This document shows positions 5,815 through 12,678 of a stretch of 16,368 nucleotides of DNA, in pieces. The notes below the pieces were generated by a model. That model had not been told where the DNA came from and ran no database searches. It saw nothing but the letters and a program-made list of their open reading frames with translations. Position numbers and translations under genes: made by a program. Where the stretch lies: positions 1-16,368 of the forward strand of contig CAOKFN010000066.1 in assembly GCA_948467735.1 (NCBI GenBank), written 5' to 3'. Positions within the stretch are counted from its first letter, which is position 1, and the number at the start of each line of letters is the position of its first letter. The stretch comes from an uncultured bacterium. GTDB lineage: Bacteria > Bacillota > Clostridia > Lachnospirales > Lachnospiraceae.

Positions 5815-6348
5815 TCACAGGCACACGACCCTGCCCTGCCGCCTAGATTCCTTTACGTCAATCAGGCGCTGATTCTCCGACCCTCGGAACGCAAGCCGCA
5901 GATTCTTTTTCTCCTCCACAAATTCCCCGTCCACCAGCACGTCAATCAGGGACAACAGCTCCGAGACTTCTCCGGCGGATGTGCCTTTCACAGCTTCCTC
6001 CCGCGCCCATTCCAATAGATCCTTCTCATAATCATATCCCGTATAGCACCAAATATCCTTCTCTGGATAACGCCGCCGTACTTTCCTCAACAGCTCCCGC
6101 ACCGTCCCCCTGTTCTCCGGCTCCATGGGCTCCCCTCCCAGAACGCTCAATCCCCTGATATAATCGGGCGCAAGCGCTTCCAGTATCTCCGCCTCTGTCT
6201 GCGCGGTATATTCCCTGCCATATTGAAAATCCCACGCCTCCCTGTTAAAGCAGCCCTTACAGCCATGGGTGCAGCCGCTTACAAACAAGGAGACCCGGAT
6301 GCCGGGGCCGTTGGCCACATCGGTTTTCTTAATCGCCGCATAATTCAT
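5815..6348 (-). CDS. nrdG: Anaerobic ribonucleoside-triphosphate reductase activating protein
   Basis: NrdG is the radical SAM activase that cleaves S-adenosylmethionine and abstracts hydrogen from the glycyl-radical site of NrdD. The 177-residue length is typical. The iron-sulfur motif CTHGCKGC (Cys26, Cys30, Cys33; CX3CX2C) sits early, as expected, after NGPGIRVSLFVSG. The SAM-binding GGEP is at residues 71-74. The later IDVLVDGEFVEEKKNLRLAFRGSENQRLIDV block is the conserved NrdG C-terminal region. The ATG overlaps the nrdD stop as ATGA, so the two are translationally coupled. Downstream, a shortened acetyltransferase frame follows before the terminator. Confidence 0.97.
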   Translation of the reverse strand: MNYAAIKKTDVANGPGIRVSLFVSGCTHGCKGCFNREAWDFQYGREYTAQTEAEILEALAPDYIRGLSVLGGEPMEPENRGTVRELLRKVRRRYPEKDIWCYTGYDYEKDLLEWAREEAVKGTSAGEVSELLSLIDVLVDGEFVEEKKNLRLAFRGSENQRLIDVKESRRQGRVVCL

Positions 6349-8477
6349 AGATGAAGCACCCTCGCCTTGATTTCCTTCGTCTTGCCTATATTCCAGAAAT
6401 TCTCTCCCAGATAGCCGCAGGTACGCCTTGTCACGTTCATCTTGGAATGATCCTTATTGTGGCACTGGGGACATTCCCACTCGTTGTCCTCATTGACCAG
6501 AATTTCCCCGTCATAGCCGCACTCATGGCAGTAATCCGACTTGGTATTGAACTCCCCATACTGAATATTGTCATAGATAAAGCGTATCAGCTCCTCCACG
6601 GCCTCCACATTGTGAAGCAGATTGGGAACCTCCACATAGGAAATAGCGCCGCCCAGCGATTTGTTCTGGAACTCGCTTTCAAAGGTAAATTTCGTGAAAG
6701 CGTCTATGGGTTCCCGCACATCCACATGATAGGAATTGGTATAATAGCCCTTGTCCGTCACATTGGGAATCTCCCCGTATTTTTCCTTATCGATACGCGC
6801 AAAGCGGTAACACAGCGTCTCCGCCGGGGTTCCGTACAGGCTGAAGCCAATCCCCGTCTCTTCCTTCCATTTGGCCGCCGCATCCTTCAGATAATCCATG
6901 ACCCGCAGGGCAAATTCCTTGCCCTCAGGCTCCGTATGGCTGCATCCCTTCATCAGCCAAGTCAGCTCATACAGTCCGATATATCCCAAAGACATGGTGG
7001 AATAACCGTTCAAAAGCAGCTTGTCTATCTTTTCTCCCTTTTTCAGCCGGGCAATGGCGCCGTACTGCCAGTGAATCGGGCTGACGTCGGAAACCGTCCC
7101 CAGAAGCGCCTTATGCCTGCACATCAGGGCTTCGTAACACAGGCCCAGCCTTTCCTCCAAAAGACGCCAGAACGCCTCCTCGTCCCCCTTCGCAAGAATC
7201 CCTATCTGGGGCAGATTCAGGCTCACGACTCCCTGATTAAAACGCCCCTCCCATTTATAATTCCCGTCCTCATCCTTCCAAGGGGACAAAAACGAACGGC
7301 AGCCCATACAGGAAAAAACATTGCCCTCATAATTTTCCCGCATTTTTTTCGCGGAAATATAATCCGGATACATCCTCTTGGCGGAACATTTGGCCGCAAG
7401 CCTTGTCACATCATCGTATTTGCCGCCTTTCAGACAGTTATTTTCATCCAGCACATACACCAGCTTGGGAAACGCAGGCGTCACGTAGACTCCCTTTTCA
7501 TTCTTGGTACCCTGAAGGCGCTGTTCCAAAATTTCCACAATAATGCGAACCGTTTCGTCCACATATTCGTCCTCCTCGTCAATATGCAGGAACAAAGTCA
7601 CAAAAGGGGACTGGCCGTTGGTGGTCATCAAGGTGTTAATCTGGTATTGAATGGTCTGGACCCCCGACCTTAACTCGTCCTTCACCCGCATCTCCACTAT
7701 TCTCTCCTTTGCGGAGGCCTCCAGCGTATCGCCGAATTCCTCTTCCAGCTGAGCCGCGAACTTCTCCCTGCTCTTGCGCAGATATTTCCCGAGATGCTTG
7801 ATATTCACCGACTGGCCCCCATACTGATTGCTGGCCACGGCGGCGATGATCTGGGTGGTGACTGTGCATGCCACTTGAAAGCTCTTGGGGGATTCTATCA
7901 TCTTTCCGTTAATCGAAGTACCGTTATCCAGCATATCCTGAATATTAATCAGGCAGCAGTTGAAAATTGGCTGAATAAAATAATCCGCGTCGTGAAAATG
8001 AAGCACCCCGTTGTCATGGGCCATGGAGAGATGCTCCGGCAGAAGCATCCGCCTTGTGACGTCTCTGGATACCTCCCCGGCAATATAATCCCGCTGGGTA
8101 GAGGCAAGGCGGGTATTCTTGTTGGAATTCTCCTCCGCCAGCTCCTTGTTCTCATTGCGAATCAGCTTCAGAATGGATTCGTCCGTGGTGTTGGACTTGC
8201 GCAGCAGGCTTCTCTGATACCGGTACACCATATATTTCTTGGAGAGAATATATTTATTGTGCTGTACCAGATGCTGTTCTATGATATCCTGCACATGCTC
8301 CACGGACTGCATTTCCCTGCCCTCCGCTTCCACCGCGTCCAGTATCTCCCGAATCAAGGCCTCATCCGCCCTGTCTTTTTCTTCCACCTCGTTGTTCGCC
8401 TTATGGATGGCCCCTATGATCTTGTCCTCCTCATAGGGCACCACGCGCCCGTCTCTTTTCTGAATCTTCCTGACCAT
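6345..8477 (-). CDS. nrdD: Anaerobic (class III) ribonucleoside-triphosphate reductase
   Basis: NrdD reduces ribonucleoside triphosphates to dNTPs without oxygen, using a glycyl radical. I place the start at ATG 8477, behind GGAGAGGTGTGGAG, giving 710 residues; the longer open frame upstream covers the promoter region and is not coding. Residues 1-92 form an ATP-cone (RKIQKRDGRVVPYEEDKI...), which implies allosteric control by ATP/dATP. The catalytic barrel follows, with VFSCMGCRSFLSPW near its middle. The C-terminus has the zinc site CHECG...CPQC and the radical motif RRTCGYLGENFW, with Gly688 the expected radical residue. nrdG follows with a 4-bp overlap. Two NrdR-box-like sites in the leader indicate repression by NrdR when dATP is plentiful. 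Confidence 0.97.
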   Translation of the reverse strand: MVRKIQKRDGRVVPYEEDKIIGAIHKANNEVEEKDRADEALIREILDAVEAEGREMQSVEHVQDIIEQHLVQHNKYILSKKYMVYRYQRSLLRKSNTTDESILKLIRNENKELAEENSNKNTRLASTQRDYIAGEVSRDVTRRMLLPEHLSMAHDNGVLHFHDADYFIQPIFNCCLINIQDMLDNGTSINGKMIESPKSFQVACTVTTQIIAAVASNQYGGQSVNIKHLGKYLRKSREKFAAQLEEEFGDTLEASAKERIVEMRVKDELRSGVQTIQYQINTLMTTNGQSPFVTLFLHIDEEDEYVDETVRIIVEILEQRLQGTKNEKGVYVTPAFPKLVYVLDENNCLKGGKYDDVTRLAAKCSAKRMYPDYISAKKMRENYEGNVFSCMGCRSFLSPWKDEDGNYKWEGRFNQGVVSLNLPQIGILAKGDEEAFWRLLEERLGLCYEALMCRHKALLGTVSDVSPIHWQYGAIARLKKGEKIDKLLLNGYSTMSLGYIGLYELTWLMKGCSHTEPEGKEFALRVMDYLKDAAAKWKEETGIGFSLYGTPAETLCYRFARIDKEKYGEIPNVTDKGYYTNSYHVDVREPIDAFTKFTFESEFQNKSLGGAISYVEVPNLLHNVEAVEELIRFIYDNIQYGEFNTKSDYCHECGYDGEILVNEDNEWECPQCHNKDHSKMNVTRRTCGYLGENFWNIGKTKEIKARVLHL

Positions 8478-8542
8478 ACTCCACACCTCTCCCACACTCG
8501 ATATCCCCGCTAACGGTTTGCTGCGCATATAGTAAGCGCAAT

Positions 8543-8558
8543 ATTCTATATCTTGTGT
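8543..8558 (-). promoter_or_regulatory. NrdR-box-like site 1 (downstream copy)
   Basis: On the minus strand the 16-mer ACACAAGATATAGAAT matches the published-type NrdR consensus (ACACWATATATWGTGT as I recall it) at about 13 of 16 positions. It lies 66-81 bp before the nrdD ATG and exactly 32 bp, three helical turns, from the second site, the spacing known for tandem NrdR boxes. NrdR is the ATP-cone repressor of ribonucleotide reductase genes; its gene is not in this window. Confidence 0.7.
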
Positions 8559-8574
8559 TTCTAAATTGATTTTA

Positions 8575-8590
8575 CATCTATATATTGTAT
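8575..8590 (-). promoter_or_regulatory. NrdR-box-like site 2 (promoter-proximal copy)
   Basis: The 16-mer CATCTATATATTGTAT (plus strand) matches the NrdR consensus at about 12 of 16 positions, including the central CTATATATTGT. It covers the predicted transcription start of nrdD, so bound NrdR would block initiation together with site 1. Confidence 0.65.
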
Positions 8591-8613
8591 CTCCAATTAT
8601 AATTGAGAGATAC
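8587..8613. promoter_or_regulatory. 27-bp dyad over the nrdD -10 element
   Basis: GTATCTC (8587-8593) and GAGATAC (8607-8613) flank the perfect 12-bp palindrome CAATTATAATTG (8594-8605), with one extra A at 8606. The dyad is centred on the proposed -10 TATAAT and touches NrdR-box site 2 by four bases. It does not match the NrdR box and may be the operator of a second regulator. Confidence 0.6.
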
Positions 8614-8624
8614 AGAAAATGCAA
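8596..8624 (-). promoter_or_regulatory. Probable nrdDG promoter
   Basis: On the minus strand, TTGCAT (8624 to 8619), a 17-bp spacer and a perfect TATAAT (8601 to 8596) form a sigma-A promoter. Transcription would start near 8588, leaving a leader of about 110 nt before the nrdD ATG. The -35 is weak, which suits a controlled promoter. Confidence 0.6.
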
Positions 8625-8758
8625 TAGGGAGATATTGATATATTTTACACAGGCTCCTGACCCGCCATTGAAACCGCAATGCTTTTCATTCATATTCTCT
8701 GCCCAATCCTGTCCGCATCCTATTTCCTGTGAATGCACGTCTCCGTTTTCCCCAAAAC

Positions 8759-8786
8759 AAAAAAGACTGGAAAACCAATCCTTTTT
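8759..8786 (-). terminator. Rho-independent terminator of the intact Uma2 gene
   Basis: On the minus strand AAAAAGGATTGG, loop TTTT, CCAGTCTTTTTT forms a 12-bp stem with two G-U wobbles and ends in six Ts, followed by GTTTT. It starts about 18 bp past the Uma2 stop and should insulate the nrdD promoter from readthrough. Confidence 0.75.
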
Positions 8787-8804
8787 ACTGTCCATATATC
8801 ATGA

Positions 8805-9353
8805 CTATTCAACATTTATCCCAGCGAAATCAATTTCAAAATCTTCATATATTCCAGCTCTTACTTTATCCGAAAAGGAATATTGTTCAAAGCCATCATG
8901 TTCAAAATTATAAACCATAACCAGTTGTTTTATTGGATCAACTATCCAATACTCCCTAACGCCTGCCATCCTATATTTGAATAACTTCTTATTATAATCC
9001 ATTGCACGGCTTGCAGGTGACACAATCTCAATAATCCAATCCGGCGCACCCTTGCATCCTTCCTCTGTTAGTTTATTCTTATCGCAGATTACGGAAATAT
9101 CAGGCTCAAGATAAATATCATTGTCAGCATTCAGAAATACGGCAAATGGCGATGGATAGACTTCACAATCTCCATTCTTCCTTTGAATATAACTAAAGAT
9201 GCTGTTTGATAATGTCATAACAAATTTTTGATGGATTCTGCCGGGCGCTGCCATCATATACAATTCGCCATCTATCAATTCAGCCCTTTTGCCCTCCGGC
9301 AGATGATAGATATCTTCAATTGTATCATAGTCCAATTGTTTTGCTGCGTCCAT
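8805..9353 (-). CDS. Uma2-family (DUF820) PD-(D/E)XK endonuclease-like protein, intact
   Basis: This 182-residue protein is a complete Uma2/DUF820 member with a restriction-endonuclease-like fold. The N-terminal helix region (IEDIYHLPEGKRAELIDGEL, residues 12-31) is typical. The putative metal-binding acids are Asp85 in LEPDISVICD and Glu109 in DWIIEIVSP; Lys123 and nearby KLFKYR may complete the site. GVREYWIVDP (131-140) is the conserved strand before the last segment. ATG 9353 has AAGGAG about 10 nt upstream; a GTG 9 nt earlier is too close to that site. It has its own promoter and terminator. Such genes are abundant in some bacteria and are suspected to be mobile-element or stress-related nucleases; no activity is assigned. 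Compare the broken, only distantly similar copy at 2580-3103. Confidence 0.9.
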   Translation of the reverse strand: MDAAKQLDYDTIEDIYHLPEGKRAELIDGELYMMAAPGRIHQKFVMTLSNSIFSYIQRKNGDCEVYPSPFAVFLNADNDIYLEPDISVICDKNKLTEEGCKGAPDWIIEIVSPASRAMDYNKKLFKYRMAGVREYWIVDPIKQLVMVYNFEHDGFEQYSFSDKVRAGIYEDFEIDFAGINVE

Positions 9354-9382
9354 TCTTATCACGCTCCTTGGTTAATATCTAC

Positions 9383-9411
9383 ATTATATCCAAAATCTAG
9401 TCACAATACAA
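9383..9411 (-). promoter_or_regulatory. Promoter of the intact Uma2 gene
   Basis: On the minus strand TTGTAT (9411 to 9406), a 17-bp spacer and TATAAT (9388 to 9383) lie about 30 bp before the ATG at 9353. Both hexamer positions and spacing fit sigma-A. Confidence 0.7.
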
Positions 9412-9636
9412 GGCTTTTTCATACTTAAAAAGTTAATGAGCAACCGTTCGGCCATACGGCGCCGCAAAGTCAAAATTGCGTTTCAAGGGCGACTGCGTCG
9501 TCCTGCAATGATTGCGAGGGCTTCGAGCGCCAAAATGAGTCGAAAACTCATTTTGTATGCATCAGCGCAGCTTTCCTGCCATAAATTTCTGCGGTATGCA
9601 CGATACCTCCGCCCTGCCGAAAACACGGAATGCATC
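9412..9636. other. Intergenic region between the J-protein gene end and the Uma2 promoter
   Basis: About 225 bp with no gene recognised on either strand. It is GC-richer than most intergenic DNA here (9440-9530) and contains the hairpin listed separately. The GC-rich stretch with repeated GCG/CGC words could be a decayed gene or a dispersed intergenic repeat; no second copy is in the window. Confidence 0.4.
9532..9554 (-). terminator. Likely terminator of the zinc-ribbon/DUF5685/J-protein operon
   Basis: AAAATGAGT (9532-9540), a 5-nt CGAAA loop and ACTCATTTT (9546-9554) form a perfect 9-bp stem about 85 bp past the J-protein stop. The stem ends in four T on each strand, so it could act in both directions, but it is AT-rich and lacks a longer T run. 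Confidence 0.5.
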
Positions 9637-10425
9637 CTAGCAGTAATACATCCCATGTCCCCCGCAGCATCCGCCTCCCAAACAGCAGATATTGCATATC
9701 ATATTTGCCAGCCAGACCTTCACGCAGAAATTTCCTCCCTGCGAGGCCGGATAGCCGTAAGCCGCCTGCCGCTGTTCATACCAGCTTCCGCCGCTCTCGA
9801 ACTGCTGTATGAGGCTTCGGTAGCTTAGATTGTCCGGCTCCATGGCCGCGGCGCGCTTTGCGTGTTCCAGCGCCGCCACATTATTTCCCAGTGCCGAGTG
9901 GGCGATGGCGCTGTAATAATACCACCTGGCATTCCTCTCCTGTTCCCGCACTCCCTCCAGCGCGGTTCTGGCTTCTTTATAATAGCCGCTGCGGATATAA
10001 TTTCCCGCCGCTCGAAGATAATTGTCTTCCTCATACCCTGTGTCGTGTCCCTGACCGAAACCGCCAAAGCCGAATCCCCCGAATGGGCCGTATCCAAAAC
10101 CGCCGTAAGCGCCTCCCCGCCCATAGCCGGACGCGCCTCCCGCATCCCTGTAACCGTTCCCATAGCCGCCGTCGCCCGCTCTTCCATAACTGCTCCCACG
10201 GCCGCCTGAATTTCCATAACCGCCGCCATAGCCGGAAGTGCGTTCCTTCATAATCTGCTGATATGCAGCCTGAATTTCCTTAAATTTCTCTTCCAGCTGC
10301 GCCTTATTAGGATTGTTGATGTTAGCGTCCGGATGATACCTGCGGCTCAGCGTCTTATATGCTTTTTTAATTTCTTCCTCGGAAGCGTTCCTGCTCACTC
10401 CCAACACGCTATATGGGTCATACAT
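9637..10425 (-). CDS. J-domain protein with Gly-rich linker, TPR-like segment and Cys-rich tail
   Basis: The start is ATG 10425, behind GGAGAGG and 1 bp after the stop of the preceding gene, giving 262 residues. Residues 1-62 are a J domain with the HPD tripeptide at 31-33 (SRRYHPDANI), so it should stimulate the ATPase of a DnaK/Hsp70. Residues 65-130 are Gly/Tyr/Phe-rich, a flexible linker as in DnaJ. Residues 132-210 are helical and TPR-like (NYLRAAGNYIRSGYYKEART, then YYSAIAHSALGNNVAALEHA). The end (233-262) is unusual: a hydrophobic stretch with seven Cys, including CNICC and GGGCC. It lacks the DnaJ zinc finger and substrate-binding domains, so it is a specialised co-chaperone, not DnaJ itself. 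The tail may bind metal or attach to a membrane. Confidence 0.9.
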   Translation of the reverse strand: MYDPYSVLGVSRNASEEEIKKAYKTLSRRYHPDANINNPNKAQLEEKFKEIQAAYQQIMKERTSGYGGGYGNSGGRGSSYGRAGDGGYGNGYRDAGGASGYGRGGAYGGFGYGPFGGFGFGGFGQGHDTGYEEDNYLRAAGNYIRSGYYKEARTALEGVREQERNARWYYYSAIAHSALGNNVAALEHAKRAAAMEPDNLSYRSLIQQFESGGSWYEQRQAAYGYPASQGGNFCVKVWLANMICNICCLGGGCCGGHGMYYC

Positions 10426-10426
10426 T

Positions 10427-11290
10427 TCATTCCTCTCCGTTTCCGCCCTCTGACAATTCCGGCTGATTTCGCATACGTTTTTCCCGGACAGCCTCATACC
10501 TGCACCAGACGCCGGAATAAAGGATATTGCGCAGGATTTCCACATCCTCCAGAATAGGCAGCTTTTCAAACTCCTTACAGCATTCCGACATCATCATTGT
10601 CAAAATCATCCTGCACTCTTCTTCAAAATCGGGATTCTCAAATTTTCGCTTCAAAGGATTGGGGGTTCCCTTTTTGATATCGGATTCCACATCCTCATAA
10701 GCGTCGCATATATAGATGAATTTACCCAGATAAAAACCAAGCCGCCGCAGGTTTTCCGCCCATTCATCCTCCTGCACGGCCATCATCTCCGCCATCACTC
10801 TGCCAAACACCCCCGCCAGAGTATCAATATCCGCATGATCCGATTTCTCCGCGTCCAAAAAATCCTGCATCAGCAGGTTGATTTTCCTCATCTTTTCCGC
10901 GTATATTTCTTTTAATTTCCCTGTCTTTTTCTCCAAAATCTTTCCAAACAAGAGCTTTCGGAGCTTTTTCTCATCCTCCCAATCATCCTGACATTTATAA
11001 TAAGCAAAAAGCAGATTCATATCCGCCGCGTACTCCGTGTATATATTGCCGCGCATTTCATGACTTTCAAAAGGATGACATACACATTTACAGCTTTCCC
11101 TCCGCGTCCGCGGCTCATAAAGCCCCGTGAGCAGAATGGCCAGAAAGGTCATGTCATAGCTGAGGGAAATCTGCCCCCATGGGCCATACTTCCTTTTCAA
11201 TTCACGACAGATGCCGCAGTAGAAGGAATGGTATCTATCAAATTCTTTGAACTTCATTTCCGCCTTATTTACAATAATATATCCGAACAT
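10427..11290 (-). CDS. DUF5685-family protein with Asp-rich motifs
   Basis: I choose ATG 11290 (287 residues), since MFGYIIVNKAEMKFKEF looks like the family start; a TTG at 11305 is possible. DUF5685 is a clostridial family with no known role. Visible features are a Cys cluster (Cys25 and Cys28 in FYCGIC; Cys67, Cys69, Cys71 in ESCKCVC), a mostly helical body, and two acidic motifs: DDWED at 102-106 and DAYEDVESD at 196-204, the latter inside YLGKFIYICDAYEDVESD. The pair recalls the DDXXD and DXXXD motifs of class I prenyl/terpenoid synthase-fold enzymes; this is my inference, not an established annotation. The stop is 1 bp before the J-protein ATG and the start lies 9-12 bp inside the upstream gene end, so the three genes are tightly coupled. 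Confidence 0.85.
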   Translation of the reverse strand: MFGYIIVNKAEMKFKEFDRYHSFYCGICRELKRKYGPWGQISLSYDMTFLAILLTGLYEPRTRRESCKCVCHPFESHEMRGNIYTEYAADMNLLFAYYKCQDDWEDEKKLRKLLFGKILEKKTGKLKEIYAEKMRKINLLMQDFLDAEKSDHADIDTLAGVFGRVMAEMMAVQEDEWAENLRRLGFYLGKFIYICDAYEDVESDIKKGTPNPLKRKFENPDFEEECRMILTMMMSECCKEFEKLPILEDVEILRNILYSGVWCRYEAVREKRMRNQPELSEGGNGEE

Positions 11291-11301
11291 GGACGCCGCT
11301 C

Positions 11302-11694
11302 TCAACTCCTCTTGATAAATTCATTTCCGCATTTCCTGCAGCTGATGGCAATCCGGCCCTTTCCTTTCGGCACTCGGATTTTCTGTCTGCATTGGGGACA
11401 TTTGTAAATATGGTAAGTCCTGCGCTGAAGCATATTTCTCATCCATCTGCCTAAAAATCCCCTGAACTTCAATTCATGTCTCAAATACCAGCTGTTCTCC
11501 ATGGAACGCTGCCTGACATTTCTGGAAAACATACGAAAATACGCATAAAACATTGCGGCAGTGGCAAATATGTAGAATACCCCGCTGCCAAACATGGAAA
11601 AAATAAGACAGACAAAGGCGCCCGCCATCAGAATCTGGTTCAAACGGTCCATCCCGTAACGTCCCTGCATAAAACGCTGCATTTTCTCCCTCAT
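11302..11694 (-). CDS. Membrane protein with C-terminal zinc ribbon
   Basis: The start is probably ATG 11694, 7 nt behind AGGAGGGG, giving 130 residues; two ATGs slightly upstream are less well spaced. A basic N-terminus precedes two adjoining hydrophobic segments (about residues 21-35 and 37-53), which form a short membrane hairpin. The C-terminal third has CPQC at 99-102 and CRKC at 119-122, a treble-clef/zinc-ribbon-like pair 16 residues apart, facing the cytoplasm if both segments span the membrane. It opens an operon with the DUF5685 and J-domain genes; the zinc ribbon could anchor a complex of these at the membrane. The biochemical role is unknown. Confidence 0.85.
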   Translation of the reverse strand: MREKMQRFMQGRYGMDRLNQILMAGAFVCLIFSMFGSGVFYIFATAAMFYAYFRMFSRNVRQRSMENSWYLRHELKFRGFLGRWMRNMLQRRTYHIYKCPQCRQKIRVPKGKGRIAISCRKCGNEFIKRS

Positions 11695-11744
11695 TTTCAT
11701 CCCCTCCTGACAAATCAAAACAATTACCATTAACGCTATGTTAA

Positions 11745-11772
11745 ATTCTAAACCATTTCACGGGAAATGCAA
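11745..11772 (-). promoter_or_regulatory. Promoter of the zinc-ribbon/DUF5685/J-protein operon
   Basis: On the minus strand TTGCAT (11772 to 11767), a 16-bp spacer and TAGAAT (11750 to 11745) lie about 50 bp before the first gene. It is a plausible sigma-A promoter; no heat-shock (CIRCE-type) repeat is seen beside it. Confidence 0.6.
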
Positions 11773-11799
11773 TTAAATAAAAATAAAATTATGTGAAAA

Positions 11800-12140
11800 A
11801 ACATATCAAATATTGGAAATCAAGGATGGCAGATTCTGCGCCCTGTCCAAACTGCTGGATTTTGTGAAATATACGGGAACTTCCCTCCCCTGTCGGTTGA
11901 TTTTGCCGTATGGGTGTGCTATAGTTATGTTGGGCATGATCCGACATTTGAGGATTTTGTCGATTTTTATGACGAGAATTTACATTGATAAGGAGAATAA
12001 CAGCCATGGCGGACGCAGTAAAAATTGATTTCGCCGGTACTCACGAAAAATTCCGCTCCGCGGCGGAAGAAATCCTTCCGTCTCTGACGACGCCCGCTGG
12101 AGCAGGGATTACTATTTTTAGCAGGAAAACTATTTTATCC
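11800..12140. other. Gene-debris region with possible remnants of small genes
   Basis: No intact gene is recognised. A plus-strand frame at about 11919-11990 gives SYVGHDPTFEDFVDFYDEN then a stop, which looks protein-like. It is followed by AAGGAG and an ATG at 12006 opening a 50-codon frame (MADAVKIDFAGTHEKFRSAA...) that ends at 12158, inside the left stem-loop. These may be neighbouring ends of small, possibly phage-type, genes cut by the rearrangement at 12141; I cannot name a family. Confidence 0.35.
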
Positions 12141-12197
12141 TATACTCACGAGCGATAAAATTTTACTGTCGGCTCATAATGTCTGTCGCTCGTGAGT
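12141..12197 (+). repeat. Stem-loop repeat, copy A
   Basis: After TAT, the arm ACTCACGAGCGA (12144-12155) pairs perfectly with TCGCTCGTGAGT (12186-12197), 12 bp, around a 30-nt loop containing GTCGGC and TCATAATG. Copy B at 12679-12733 is the same element in inverted orientation. Together they bound a 593-bp segment with TATACTCACGAG at each end. Confidence 0.8.
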
Positions 12198-12343
12198 CAG
12201 GTGGCATGGCAGAGTTTAGATGCCGTCAGTATAATTAATGATGGTCAGAAAAACTTGTCGTTCATAATTCAGTATGGAATATCCCGTCGCAAAACAGGGA
12301 ACATTTGCAAATAAAATCCATTATTTTGGAGGGAAACAGACCC

Positions 12344-12540
12344 ATGGACTTAAAGTTTGAGTGGGATGAGAAAAAGCGTTTGCAGCAGCACGAAAAGCAA
12401 AGCCTTATCATGGAGAACCGCTTACCCTTTATGTTTCGGCGGCAACACTTGAAAAGGTAAAAGCATTGGGCGCAGACTACATTGCAATCCTAAATAAACT
12501 GCTTGATAAAGCGGTTGACGAATATTGCGCTATCCCTTGA
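12344..12540 (+). pseudogene. Collapsed BrnT/BrnA-like toxin-antitoxin fragment
   Basis: An ATG at 12344, behind TTGGAGGG, opens MDLKFEWDEKKRLQ, which matches the very start of BrnT-type toxins (hydrophobic-x-W-D-x-x-K). After about 14 codons the similarity ends. A different frame from roughly 12390 to the TGA at 12540 reads KAKPYHGEPLTLYVSAATLE followed by KVKALGADYIAILNKLLDKA. This resembles the C-terminal ribbon-helix-helix part of a BrnA-like antitoxin. brnT normally precedes brnA, so a deletion fusing the toxin start to the antitoxin end explains the arrangement. The 38-codon frame from 12344 would itself stop at 12460. No functional toxin remains. The assignment rests on short motifs. 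Confidence 0.5.
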
Positions 12541-12605
12541 GCAGCGCCTTCTTTGCCGCTGCACCCGCATTTGACCGTAAAAGCCCGCGAACATCGGAAC
12601 ATGGT

Positions 12606-12639
12606 TTCCATGACGGCGGGGCAGCGCGCCGTCATGGAA
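12606..12639. repeat. Perfect 13-bp-stem hairpin
   Basis: TTCCATGACGGCG (12606-12618) and CGCCGTCATGGAA (12627-12639) form a perfect 13-bp stem with an 8-nt loop. There is no T run on either side, so it is unlikely to be an ordinary terminator. It lies between the toxin-antitoxin remnant and stem-loop copy B. Confidence 0.7.
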
Positions 12640-12678
12640 TATATACTGGCAGTCACTAAAATCTGCCATGTCACCCAG

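Noticed and set aside
6351..7673. Long plus-strand open frame of 440 codons
   Set aside because: It is exactly antisense to nrdD, whose protein is unmistakable. The frame has no ribosome binding site and no family resemblance; it follows from codon bias on the opposite strand.
7794..8513. Plus-strand open frame of 239 codons
   Set aside because: Antisense to the N-terminal half of nrdD; no start signal.
8478..8795. N-terminal extension of NrdD by 106 codons
   Set aside because: The extension covers the predicted promoter, NrdR boxes and the Uma2 terminator. The ATP-cone begins right after the ATG at 8477, which has a strong ribosome binding site.
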